Shown piece by piece: positions 34,081 to 42,551 of a stretch of DNA of 64,000 nt. This DNA comes from Petrocella sp024636985 (lineage in GTDB: Bacteria; Bacillota; Clostridia; Lachnospirales; Vallitaleaceae). Numbering within the stretch: position 1 is the stretch's first letter; every line of letters begins with the position of its first letter. The notes beneath the pieces are model-generated. The model was not told the DNA's origin, did no database searches, and saw only the letters and a program-made list of their open reading frames with translations. A program made the position numbers and the translations under genes. The stretch spans positions 13,385 to 77,384 of the forward strand of contig JAGXFY010000021.1 in assembly GCA_024636985.1 (NCBI GenBank), read 5' to 3'.

Positions 34081-35619
34081 CTATAACTCTCGCTTAATAA
34101 TTAGAACCGGTTTTATTCCAAATACTTCCTTGAAAAATTCTGATTTTTTTGCGAAATTCCATTCTTCCAATGTGGTGTTTTTTACAGATTTACCTCTAAT
34201 GATTAATTCCTTATCTTTGACTCTTACTGACTCAATCTTTATTTTTTGTTTGTGACTCCGATCAAGAGCATCTGCCATACGAATGATTCCAATAAGTTTT
34301 GCTACAATAATGCGCTCTCTTGTTGGCAATGCAGCTAGAGTTCTATCTTGATCCTTAGGTACAACAATACCATGATATCTAGCAATATTTGCCACCATCT
34401 CAACTTCTAATGTAGACATACCAAACAATTCCAAGGACTTAATGAGGTTATAAGAGTGTTCATTATGGTGATCCAAGCTTATAAATTTTCCTATATCATG
34501 TAAAATGGTTGCTACCCGTAGCAAAATACGTTCTTCTTTCATGCCGTGGATTTTTCTTAACTTATCAAAAAGTAGTAGCGCATGTGCCTCAACATGATTG
34601 CAATGGGTTTCATCATAGTTGAATTTTTTAGCCATTACTGTTGCGCTTGTTATGATGTCTTGTGTGGAGATATCATTTGTATGAAGACTATAGATATCCT
34701 CATGAATGTAACGAATGATACCGTCTGCCAAAGATATATTGGGTATGATGATTTCTCCTGCAGTGGTTTTGTCAACAAACATGTTGATAAGCATGAGAGA
34801 AGGGACGATGATTTCGGCTCTTTCTCTCTTAATCGCATAATCTCTTTTGATTTCATCTGTCGTTTTAGACATGATTTCATCTGATATTGCCCTAAAGTCC
34901 TTTTTTTTCATACTGTATGTTTCTTCTGTTACATCTTCATCCATCAAACTTTGAATAACACCAATTTCACCACCTATGACAATCAAATGCTTATAAGCAC
35001 CTTTATCTTTCAAAAAATCCAAGTCTTCCAAATTTGCTTCAATGTATTCTCTAAGAACTTTGTAGTATTTTGTCGTTTGGTTTTCAAGTGCGCCTAAGAT
35101 TTCTTTGATCCTTAACGCACCCATCTTCACATTTTGACTGGATTTAAGTTCACCTTTTAGAAAAGTTGTAATCTGAATACTGCCGGCACCTATGACAATA
35201 ACAACCGCACCTTCAGCTGTTATCGTATTATAATGCTCCAACTTATGCTTAAGTGCTTTTAGAGTCAGGTACTGTTCTTGGGAATTATCGATAATGCGAA
35301 TATCAAGACCTGTCTTAAGCTTAATCTGATCCATTATATAATCCTTATTAGAAGCTTCTCTAATTGCACTGGTAGCCATCATAACATACCTTTTTACACC
35401 ATAATCATCCATTGTCATTCTAAAGTTTTTGAGTATTTCGCAGGTCTTATCTACAGACTCAAAGCTTACTTTTTCATTGGCAAAGGTGTCATGACCTAAT
35501 ACAGCTATTTTCCGAAATTTTTCAAGCAATCTAAAATCACCTGCTTTATTGATCTCACCGATTTTCATTCTTATGGCATGAGAGCCTACATCTATCGCCG
35601 CTATAAGGTTTTTTGACAT
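34081..35619 (-). CDS. ppx: Ppx/GppA phosphatase with C-terminal HD domain
   Basis: 512 residues. The ASKHA-fold N-terminal part has AAIDVGSHAIRMKIGEI (phosphate 1), VIVIGAGSIQITTFLKG and YKHLIVIGGEIGVIQSLM. The C-terminal part (about 320-510) is an HD domain: VATILHDIGKFISLDHHNEHSYNLI and ARYHG. These enzymes remove terminal phosphate from polyphosphate and/or pppGpp. Note that canonical glycine-rich GGGS is GAGS here. The pairing with ppk argues for exopolyphosphatase activity, but a stringent-response role is possible. Confidence 0.9.
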   Translation of the reverse strand: MSKNLIAAIDVGSHAIRMKIGEINKAGDFRLLEKFRKIAVLGHDTFANEKVSFESVDKTCEILKNFRMTMDDYGVKRYVMMATSAIREASNKDYIMDQIKLKTGLDIRIIDNSQEQYLTLKALKHKLEHYNTITAEGAVVIVIGAGSIQITTFLKGELKSSQNVKMGALRIKEILGALENQTTKYYKVLREYIEANLEDLDFLKDKGAYKHLIVIGGEIGVIQSLMDEDVTEETYSMKKKDFRAISDEIMSKTTDEIKRDYAIKRERAEIIVPSLMLINMFVDKTTAGEIIIPNISLADGIIRYIHEDIYSLHTNDISTQDIITSATVMAKKFNYDETHCNHVEAHALLLFDKLRKIHGMKEERILLRVATILHDIGKFISLDHHNEHSYNLIKSLELFGMSTLEVEMVANIARYHGIVVPKDQDRTLAALPTRERIIVAKLIGIIRMADALDRSHKQKIKIESVRVKDKELIIRGKSVKNTTLEEWNFAKKSEFFKEVFGIKPVLIIKREL

Positions 35620-35752
35620 ATTAACATCTCCTAGTTCTAAGATTAAATGAACCTACATCCTATAATTATACCATATTATCTTAACGGATTATGTAATCTT
35701 CTATTAAATACTATGTTAACTTTTATTCTGGGATGTGATTTATATAGATTTA

Positions 35753-35761
35753 TGATATAAT
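35753..35761 (+). promoter_or_regulatory. extended -10 promoter of the GGDEF-like/TPR operon
   Basis: TGATATAAT with TATAAT at 35756-35761; no good -35 hexamer, as allowed for extended -10 promoters. A 14-bp palindrome AAAACCATGGTTTT (35771-35784) follows in the leader. Confidence 0.5.
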
Positions 35762-35811
35762 AGCTACAGTAAAAAACCATGGTTTTGACAAACCAATGGG
35801 TGGAGGTTTTT

Positions 35812-37032
35812 ATGTCCGACTTACAAAACAGCGTCGAGCTTCTAATTAAGAACCATATTGATGTCTTGACCAGCAATCAAAAAGAGAAAAATTCTAATCA
35901 TATCAGCCATCAGGACTTTACATTAATTGAAGAATTATACGAACATGATGAAATGGGAATTGTCCTAATTAACCATTTTGGTCATATTGAATACCGAAAT
36001 AATAAATTCTCTAAACTTTTTATGCTGGACAAATATGAGAAGACTTTCTCCAATCTACTTAATCTAAGTCAATTGCCACTTGATATAAAATATGAAAACA
36101 AGATTTTCCTATTGACTTATCCAAGTGGTTTAGTCGCTAAACTTATCTTGAACCATCAAATTGTAAAATTCCAAAAGACATCACTGCTACTGTTAAAATT
36201 TAGTGATCAGACAAAATTTCTTGCGAATGAAGACTTCAATCAAGATTTTCGTAGAAAAGTAGCCTTGTATTTCAAACATCTTGAAGCACCTATGTTCTTA
36301 ATTAATCAAGAAGGATATATCGTTGATATACCTCAAAATAACCTGAAAGTATTTGGCAAGTCACTAAGGGCTATTCAAGGCGACAGTATTTTCGAAGCCT
36401 TCCCTTATGATTATGCGAAAGAAATCATGGACAGGTTGCAACATACCGGTGAAAAGATCAATCTTTACTTTCAGTACCAACACGACTTGACTCAATCTAT
36501 CCAAGTTCTGGATACAACATTACATAAAGTAGGCGAAGGTTTAACCTTGTGCCATATAAAAGATGTGTCTGATTTGAACACAATGTCTTCCACCCTAGAG
36601 TACTTAAATAATTTCGATCCTCTAACAGGCTTTCTCAACCATACACAATTCGAGTTAAAGTTAAAAGAGCTGAACCAACATGGCTTTTTACCTCTTGGTG
36701 TTTATGTTCTAACGGTTCAGGGCCTTAAGAAGCTTAATAAAACACTTGGATATACGACTTCCGACCAACTTCTTGTAGAAATTGCTCAGGACTTAAAATC
36801 ATCTGCTAGTCAATATGAGATTCCTTGCCGCATAAGTGGTGATACCTTCGTCCTTTTTTTTCCAAACTGTTCCTCGGGCACTTTAAATAAATTCTTGGAA
36901 AAAATGGACCAATCACTGATCTCCTATCATGAAAAATATAAAAAACACTTATTAACCTATACACAAAAGAGTATGATGATTAAAACGAAGCAATCCAATC
37001 TTTCTAAAACGGTCAAAGGTCTATTACCCTAA
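35812..37032 (+). CDS. PAS-like sensor with degenerate GGDEF domain
   Basis: 406 residues from ATG 35812 behind GGAGG. Two PAS-like segments are suggested (about 40-130, GIVLINHFGHIEYRNNKFSKLFML; and about 170-260, APMFLINQEGYIVDIPQNN). The C-terminal part begins FDPLTGFLNHTQFELKLKEL, as diguanylate cyclases do. The catalytic loop reads RISGDTFVLFF, with SGDTF where GGDEF or GGEEF is expected, and no RxxD inhibitory site is apparent. It is probably not a cyclase; it may bind GTP or c-di-GMP or act through protein contacts. No signal peptide or membrane segment is seen. It is cotranscribed with the TPR gene 25 bp downstream. Confidence 0.8.
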   Translation: MSDLQNSVELLIKNHIDVLTSNQKEKNSNHISHQDFTLIEELYEHDEMGIVLINHFGHIEYRNNKFSKLFMLDKYEKTFSNLLNLSQLPLDIKYENKIFLLTYPSGLVAKLILNHQIVKFQKTSLLLLKFSDQTKFLANEDFNQDFRRKVALYFKHLEAPMFLINQEGYIVDIPQNNLKVFGKSLRAIQGDSIFEAFPYDYAKEIMDRLQHTGEKINLYFQYQHDLTQSIQVLDTTLHKVGEGLTLCHIKDVSDLNTMSSTLEYLNNFDPLTGFLNHTQFELKLKELNQHGFLPLGVYVLTVQGLKKLNKTLGYTTSDQLLVEIAQDLKSSASQYEIPCRISGDTFVLFFPNCSSGTLNKFLEKMDQSLISYHEKYKKHLLTYTQKSMMIKTKQSNLSKTVKGLLP

Positions 37033-37057
37033 TAAATAACAATAATTGGAGGTTTTC

Positions 37058-37963
37058 ATGGCAAAACTTAAATCAAAATGGCGTTCCATTACATTGGGCT
37101 ATCTCTTAATCAGTTACATAGTAATCGTCGTCATAAACCGCTTACCTGTATCCTATTTCTTAATTGGTTTTGGTATATATTTTCTAATGATGGTCATCCT
37201 ATTTTTCGGTACTTTTGTCGGCGTTCTTGGTGTTCTTATTCAAACCTTTACTCGGGACAACCAAAAGGCTTTACCACTCTATAAGTTAGCCTATAAACTA
37301 GGCACACAAAACACAACCATATTAGCCACCTACGGTCTTTTACTGCTTCGAAATAATGAAGTGAGCCAGGCACTAGGCTGCTTTGATAAGGGCCTTGAAA
37401 CAAATACTTATTTCCTTACTACAAAAACATTGATGGGCAATAAAGCCATCTGTTATTGGAAACTGGGGCATCTGGACAAAGCCATTCAAATCTACTATGA
37501 TTTTTTTGATCAATATGGTGCCGAAAATCAAGTATTTCTGAGTAATCACACCTATGATGACGATACGATCCGTGCTGTTGTAAAAGATAATCCTTATTTC
37601 TTCCCACAAGACTTCACCACTTTGGGTTATCTTTTTATGCTAAAAGAAGATTATGTCAAAGCGACTTTCTTTACAAAGGCTGCTTTAATTAAAAAAGAAG
37701 ACTATGCTTCAGCCTATGACAATATGGGACAGATTGCATATAGGCAAAATAATCTGGTTATTGCCAAAGAATATTTTCAGAAGGCGCTGGAACTGGATGA
37801 AAATGCTCCAGATACTTTGTACCATATGGGCTTAATCTATCAGTTGGAGCATAATAACACAGAGGCACTTCAATATCTTAAAAAAGCTAAAAGTTGTTAC
37901 CTTGACGGCTTAAGCACCATTACTTATGATATGATTGATACCGCCATCAAGCACACTATATAA
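37058..37963 (+). CDS. membrane-anchored TPR protein
   Basis: 301 residues from ATG 37058 behind TTGGAGG. Two N-terminal membrane segments (ITLGYLLISYIVIVVINRL and SYFLIGFGIYFLMMVILFFGTFVGVLGVLI) are followed by a cytoplasmic tetratricopeptide region. Repeats include ALGCFDKGLETNTYFLTTK, NKAICYWKLGHLDKAIQIYYDF, TLGYLFMLKEDYVKATFFTKA, NMGQIAYRQNNLVIAKEYFQKALELD and HMGLIYQLEHNNTEALQYLKKA. A scaffold or assembly role is likely, perhaps with the degenerate GGDEF protein encoded just upstream. The partner is unknown. Its stop codon lies inside the shared terminator. Confidence 0.85.
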   Translation: MAKLKSKWRSITLGYLLISYIVIVVINRLPVSYFLIGFGIYFLMMVILFFGTFVGVLGVLIQTFTRDNQKALPLYKLAYKLGTQNTTILATYGLLLLRNNEVSQALGCFDKGLETNTYFLTTKTLMGNKAICYWKLGHLDKAIQIYYDFFDQYGAENQVFLSNHTYDDDTIRAVVKDNPYFFPQDFTTLGYLFMLKEDYVKATFFTKAALIKKEDYASAYDNMGQIAYRQNNLVIAKEYFQKALELDENAPDTLYHMGLIYQLEHNNTEALQYLKKAKSCYLDGLSTITYDMIDTAIKHTI

Positions 37964-38008
37964 AAAAAGCCATTCTAGTCGTCCTTTGAAGACTAGAGTG
38001 GCTTTTTT
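37962..38008. terminator. bidirectional terminator between TPR and methyltransferase genes
   Basis: AAAAAAAGCCATTCTAGTC pairs with GACTAGAGTGGCTTTTTT (one mismatch) around a 10-nt loop. The stop codons of both convergent genes overlap its ends. Confidence 0.95.
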
Positions 38009-38795
38009 ATGTAGTGAATGCGTTTGTATCTCTTTGTCTTAAGGCTTCGTATACCAATACACTCGTAGCAACTGCGACATTAAGACTTTCTGCCTCTGAC
38101 CGCATAGGAATTTTTATATATTCCGTCGCAAGACCGGATAAGTCATTGCTAAGTCCGTCACCTTCATTACCCATCAAAAAGCATGTTCCTGCAATGTAGC
38201 TACTTTCATAATGGTTTTTTGTTCCATTCAGATGAGCTGCAAATATCTGAATGTCTTTTTCTTTTAGGTCTTTAACATAGCTGTATAAATCTATATCTTT
38301 TAGAATATTCAATCTAAAGATTGCACCCATAGTCGCTTTTACTACTTTTGGATTGTACAAATCGACAGTCCCTATAGACAATACCACCATATCTACCCCT
38401 GCTGCATCTGCTGTTCTAAGGATTGTACCTAGATTGCCTGGGTCCTGAACATTTTCCAGGGCAATTATCAAAGGATTTAGAGGTAGAGAACCCTGTTCCA
38501 TAAGAGGCTTCATATGAACCGTCGCCAGAATACCTTGGGATGTTGTCTCATTGCTTATGGCTTTCATGACCGTGTCACTTACCTGCTCAACATCCCAATC
38601 TCCATTTAGCTCTAAAGAGATAAATTTATCCATTTGAGAGGTTTGTACATAAATACGTTCAATCTGCTTAATAGGTATTTCTTTGATAAGACGCCAGCCT
38701 TCTACTACAAATTTCTGTGACTGCTTACGGTACCTATGGTTGTTTTGAAGTTTTTGTATTTCCTTTACTTTAGGATTTGACAGACTACTTATCAT
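38007..38795 (-). CDS. SpoU/TrmH-family RNA 2'-O-methyltransferase
   Basis: 262 residues from ATG 38795, overlapping the end of the trkA-like gene by 11 nt. The N-terminal substrate-binding domain (about 1-100, SNPKVKEIQKLQNNHRYRKQSQKFVVEGWRLI) precedes a SPOUT domain with IIALENVQDPGNLGTILRTADAAG (motif 1, NxGTILRTA), FLMGNEGDGLS (motif 2) and IPMRSEAESLNVAVATSVLVYEALRQR (motif 3, knot). It methylates a ribose in rRNA or tRNA using SAM; the target is not predictable. It resembles the YsgA/RlmB-like rRNA group. Confidence 0.9.
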   Translation of the reverse strand: MISSLSNPKVKEIQKLQNNHRYRKQSQKFVVEGWRLIKEIPIKQIERIYVQTSQMDKFISLELNGDWDVEQVSDTVMKAISNETTSQGILATVHMKPLMEQGSLPLNPLIIALENVQDPGNLGTILRTADAAGVDMVVLSIGTVDLYNPKVVKATMGAIFRLNILKDIDLYSYVKDLKEKDIQIFAAHLNGTKNHYESSYIAGTCFLMGNEGDGLSNDLSGLATEYIKIPMRSEAESLNVAVATSVLVYEALRQRDTNAFTT

Positions 38796-39462
38796 AATTA
38801 TCCTTTTTAATAATATTGATTTTTCTAAGGTCTTCATTCGAACCTATAACAACCAAAACATCTGAGGGCTTTAAAACAAAATCTGCACCAGGTGTAATGA
38901 CTATTTTTTCGCCTTTTCGAATGGCCATAACATTGATACCATAATTAGCACGCATGTTTAGTTCCTTCAGAGTCTTACCCATCCACTCATCAATGACTTC
39001 AATCTCAATGATGCTGTGATCAATGGACAGCTCAATATAGTCAATAAAGTTCTCTGAAGTCAGATTGTTAGCAATACGAACACCGATTTCTCTTTCAGGG
39101 AAAATGACTTTGTCTGCGCCCACTTTTTCAAGTACCCTCTTATGGATTTCGTTTTGTGCTTTTGCAAGTACATAAGGCACGCCTAACTCTTTAGCCAAAA
39201 TGGTTGACATGATGCTGGCTTGAAGATTATTAGAGATTGCTACAACCGCTACATCAAAATTACCAATGCCCAAAGCTTTAAGGGCTTCTCCATCTGTAAC
39301 GTCCGCTTGTACCGCATGGGTAACAAGATCTGCCACATCCTGAATCACTTCTTCTTTAATATCAATTGCAAGTACTTCTTTGCCATTATAAGCCAAAGTC
39401 TCTGCCACGCTTCTACCAAATTTACCTAATCCGAAAATTACAAAATCATTTCTACTCGCCAT
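38785..39462 (-). CDS. ktrA: potassium channel regulatory subunit (KtrA/TrkA)
   Basis: 225 residues: RCK-N Rossmann domain with FVIFGLGKFGRSVAETLA (GxGxxG) for ATP/NAD, then the RCK-C domain (about 140-225, IEVIDEWMGKTLKELNMRANYGINVMAIRKGEKI). A single RCK unit of this size is the KtrA type, which forms an octameric ring gating KtrB. It lies 14 bp after the channel gene. Confidence 0.93.
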   Translation of the reverse strand: MASRNDFVIFGLGKFGRSVAETLAYNGKEVLAIDIKEEVIQDVADLVTHAVQADVTDGEALKALGIGNFDVAVVAISNNLQASIMSTILAKELGVPYVLAKAQNEIHKRVLEKVGADKVIFPEREIGVRIANNLTSENFIDYIELSIDHSIIEIEVIDEWMGKTLKELNMRANYGINVMAIRKGEKIVITPGADFVLKPSDVLVVIGSNEDLRKINIIKKDNYDK

Positions 39463-39476
39463 AACTGTGCCTCCAT

Positions 39477-40859
39477 TTATCCTACCATTACTTTTTCTTC
39501 CGGTTTCCTGATGTTGATCTTTTTCTTTTCATTTCTGATGGTAAGTGCTACTGCCATAGTGATTGGTCCCAGTCTTCCAATGAACATGGTCAAACTCATA
39601 ATTAACTTCCCAATTTGACTCAGTTTTTGGGTCTCGCCAAGTGAAAGTCCAACCGTAGCAAATCCAGATACAGCTTCAAATAAAATGTCCATAAAACTAC
39701 CATTTTCAGTAATTGTGAGTAGCATTGTTACACTCATAACCACAAATAAACTGATCATAATAACTGCAAGGGCTCTTTTTATGGTATTTCTTGGAATGCG
39801 TCGATCAAATGCTTCCGTGTCTTCTTTACCTCTTACAACTGATAATACTTCAAAAAATATAACACCAATGGTTACGGTCTTGATACCACCTGCTGTACCT
39901 GCCGGTGAACCACCGATGAACATCAAAAGGATGGTGACAAACTTCGATACATCTGTCATATCCGCATTGGTAATCGTATTAAAACCTGCTGTTCTGGTTG
40001 TGACTGATTGAAACATCGCGCCAAGTAGCTTCTCCTTAAGAGGTAATGTGCCTAAAGTTGCATCATTGAATCCCTCAAGAAAGAAAAAGAACAGAAAACC
40101 CACAACAATCAAACTTGTACTAATAACTAAAACCAGTTTTGTATGAAGGCGTAAATGTCTGAACCATCTTTTTAATCTAATGCCTTTTCTTAGCTCATTT
40201 TTCGTTACTTTAAGGACATCCATCCATACTGTAAAGCCCAAACCACCAATAATGATCAGTGCCATAACAGTAAAATTAACCGTAACACTACCTACATAAG
40301 GTGTAAGACTGTTGTCACCAATAATATCAAATCCTGCATTACAAAATGCTGATACAGCGTGAAATATACTGTAGAAAATACCCTTACCACCATATTCAGG
40401 TATAAATTTGAATGATAGAAACAAGGCTCCTATCGCTTCTAGAATCAATGTACCTATTATAATATTTTTTGTTAATCGAACCATACCAGATAAAGTGTTC
40501 TGATTCAAAGATTCCTGAATCATCATGCGATCTCGTAAGCTTATTTTTCTACCTAAAATCATAAAAATAGTACTGGCTATGGTCATAAATCCCAGTCCAC
40601 CAATTTGTATGAGCATGAGAATAATTACTTTTCCAAATGGACTCCAATGGACGGAAGTATTAACGACGACTAGACCTGTTACACATACTGCCGACGTGGC
40701 TGTAAACAGAGCATCTATTAATCCGGTACTATCACCTGATACACTTGATATTGGCAAACTTAATAAAATGGCACCCAGTATAATAACAATCAAAAACCCT
40801 AATACTAACACTTGTGTCGGCTTTAAGTTAACATCCAACTGTTTTTTTAGATTATCCAT
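39477..40859 (-). CDS. ktrB: potassium transporter membrane subunit (KtrB/TrkH)
   Basis: 460 residues from ATG 40859. Four M1-P-M2-like repeats with pore-loop glycines are seen: TSAVCVTGLVVV, VSAFCNAGFDIIGD, TTRTAGFNTI and VSGFATVGLSLGETQ. There are about eight to ten membrane segments. The charged tail (RNEKKKINIRKPEEK) is cytoplasmic. It imports K+ (often with Na+) under control of the KtrA-like ring encoded next. Confidence 0.94.
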   Translation of the reverse strand: MDNLKKQLDVNLKPTQVLVLGFLIVIILGAILLSLPISSVSGDSTGLIDALFTATSAVCVTGLVVVNTSVHWSPFGKVIILMLIQIGGLGFMTIASTIFMILGRKISLRDRMMIQESLNQNTLSGMVRLTKNIIIGTLILEAIGALFLSFKFIPEYGGKGIFYSIFHAVSAFCNAGFDIIGDNSLTPYVGSVTVNFTVMALIIIGGLGFTVWMDVLKVTKNELRKGIRLKRWFRHLRLHTKLVLVISTSLIVVGFLFFFFLEGFNDATLGTLPLKEKLLGAMFQSVTTRTAGFNTITNADMTDVSKFVTILLMFIGGSPAGTAGGIKTVTIGVIFFEVLSVVRGKEDTEAFDRRIPRNTIKRALAVIMISLFVVMSVTMLLTITENGSFMDILFEAVSGFATVGLSLGETQKLSQIGKLIMSLTMFIGRLGPITMAVALTIRNEKKKINIRKPEEKVMVG

Positions 40860-40968
40860 AAACAAACCTTACCTCTCCAAGTACTTTATACGTCAACTCA
40901 ACAGTATAACCACAGGCTAATCTACATTATATAGCCTAAAGATTAAAAATGCAATAACACAAACATCA

Positions 40969-40977
40969 TGATATAAT
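40969..40977 (+). promoter_or_regulatory. extended -10 promoter of the Dabb gene
   Basis: TGATATAAT (TATAAT 40972-40977), about 28 bp before the ATG, with no clear -35. GAAGGAGG follows as the ribosome site. Confidence 0.5.
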
Positions 40978-41005
40978 CAAACTATATGACTGAAGGAGGA
41001 TTACT

Positions 41006-41299
41006 ATGATTAAACATATTGTTATGTGGAATATTAAAGAAGATCTTGACCTGGATGTAATAAGAGAAACACTAAAAGAAAAATTAGAAGCTTTACTAGA
41101 CAGTGTAGAAAGCCTAAAGGAAATATCCGTCGGCTTCAACTACAACGATTCAGAAGCTAAACGTGATGTCGTCTTGATGACAAGCTTTTTGGACAAAGCC
41201 GGACTCGATGCTTACATCGTTCACCCGGCCCACATCCAAGTCGGTCAGTATGTAAGAGCAGTTACAAAAGATCGGGTTGTCGTCGATTATGAATATTAG
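41006..41299 (+). CDS. Dabb-domain (stress-responsive alpha/beta barrel) protein
   Basis: 97 residues: MIKHIVMWNIKEDLDLDVIRETLKEKLEALL ... LMTSFLDKAGLDAYIVHPAHIQVGQYVRAVTKDRVVVDYEY. The initial KHIVMW and HPAHIQV blocks define the dimeric ferredoxin-like Dabb fold. Function in bacteria is generally unknown. It is a single-gene unit with its own promoter and terminator. Confidence 0.88.
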   Translation: MIKHIVMWNIKEDLDLDVIRETLKEKLEALLDSVESLKEISVGFNYNDSEAKRDVVLMTSFLDKAGLDAYIVHPAHIQVGQYVRAVTKDRVVVDYEY

Positions 41300-41311
41300 T
41301 GTTTAAGTGTC

Positions 41312-41342
41312 AAAAAGGAGTTGCATTATGCAACTCCTTTTT
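41312..41342. terminator. bidirectional terminator between Dabb and ilvE genes
   Basis: AAAAAGGAGTTGCA-tta-TGCAACTCCTTTTT, perfect 14-bp arms between convergent genes. Confidence 0.95.
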
Positions 41343-41347
41343 AATAC

Positions 41348-42439
41348 CTATAACCATCCATGTTCATGCTTATCTCCAATCGTTTCAATCCATCCAAAAT
41401 CATCTTTTACATCACCATATTGCATGCCTGTTAAAGTATCATATATTCTTCTGGTTATAGGACCGATTTCATTGCCATGTACCACAAAGTCAAGACCTTT
41501 GAAATGAATACCACCAACCGGTGATATGACCGCTGCCGTGCCTGTACCAAAGACTTCTTCCAAATCCCCATTTTTTGAAGCCTCAATAATCGTATCCATG
41601 GAAATCCGCTCTTCATAAACCTGAATATCCCATGACTTAAGTAGAGATATTACAGAATCTCTTGTGATTCCGGGTAAGATGCTACCGGATAATGCCGGCG
41701 TGTATACTTTACCGCGAATTTTAAAGAAGATATTCATGGTACCTACTTCTTCTACATAACGGTGTTCTATGGCATCCAGCCATAATACTTGAGCAAAACC
41801 TTCGTTTTTTGCGTTTTTTTGAGCAATCATGCTGGCGCCGTAGCTACCACCTGTTTTGGCTTCTCCCACACCACCTTTGGACGCTCGAACATAGGTATCT
41901 TCCACATAGATTCGAACCGGGTTTAAACCTTCTTTGTAATAAGCACCCACCGGGGATAGGATAATCATAAATAGGTAGGATTTAGAAGGGTTTACCATAA
42001 GTGTTGGCTCAGTGGCGATAACAAAAGGTCTTATGTATAAAGATGTTCCCGCTTCCTCAGGCACCCAAGAAGCATCTGTGTGAACCAATGTCCTAACCGC
42101 TTGCACAAAATCTTCAACAGGTATTTGTGGCATGCAAATACGGTCATTGGTATTATTGAGTCGCTTCCCATTCATGTCCGGTCTAAAAAGATTAATTTCT
42201 CCATCTTGTCTTCGATAAGCTTTAAGACCTTCGAACATTTCTTGACCATAATGAAACACCACCGCTGAAGGATCAAGATGCAAATCTTCATAAGGCTTTA
42301 CTCTCGGGTTATGCCACCCCATACCTTCTTGGTACTCCATCACAAACATGTGGTCCGTAAAATAGTTGCCAAACCCTAGATTGTTGGGATCCGGTTTATC
42401 TTTGAGCTGCTTTGCTTTTATAATATCAATAGTTAACAT
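41348..42439 (-). CDS. ilvE: branched-chain amino acid aminotransferase
   Basis: Transfers amino groups to branched-chain 2-oxo acids using PLP. 363 residues from ATG 42439. Class IV fold motifs are VFHYGQEMFEGLKAYR, TSLYIRPFVIATEP, AKTGGSYGASMIAQ, VLWLDAIEHRYVEEVGTMNIFF (the region of the PLP-binding Glu), and GTGTAAVISPVGGIHFKG. The length matches the larger BCAT subgroup (about 355-365), not the short IlvE form. Monocistronic. Confidence 0.95.
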   Translation of the reverse strand: MLTIDIIKAKQLKDKPDPNNLGFGNYFTDHMFVMEYQEGMGWHNPRVKPYEDLHLDPSAVVFHYGQEMFEGLKAYRRQDGEINLFRPDMNGKRLNNTNDRICMPQIPVEDFVQAVRTLVHTDASWVPEEAGTSLYIRPFVIATEPTLMVNPSKSYLFMIILSPVGAYYKEGLNPVRIYVEDTYVRASKGGVGEAKTGGSYGASMIAQKNAKNEGFAQVLWLDAIEHRYVEEVGTMNIFFKIRGKVYTPALSGSILPGITRDSVISLLKSWDIQVYEERISMDTIIEASKNGDLEEVFGTGTAAVISPVGGIHFKGLDFVVHGNEIGPITRRIYDTLTGMQYGDVKDDFGWIETIGDKHEHGWL

Positions 42440-42507
42440 GACAACATCCCCGACTTTCAATTATATTCGTTTCATTATATCAAACTCGAGGGAAGTTAAC
42501 AAGAAAA

Positions 42508-42539
42508 GAAGCTTCGCTTCGTTATGAGCTCTGCTCATA
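42508..42539 (-). terminator. tandem hairpins after the ABC permease gene
   Basis: On the minus strand TATGAGC-aga-GCTCATA (42539-42523) is followed by GAAGC-gaa-GCTTC (42520-42508) and TTTTCTT. The second hairpin with its T-run is the likely terminator. Confidence 0.75.
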
Positions 42540-42551
42540 TTTCTTGCTTCG

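Noticed and set aside
35812..37032. Active diguanylate cyclase
   Set aside because: The signature loop is SGDTF, lacking the glycine pair and acidic residue needed for catalysis.
40525..40920. 131-residue plus-strand reading frame across the ktrB start
   Set aside because: Antisense shadow of membrane-protein codons; no ribosome site or promoter.
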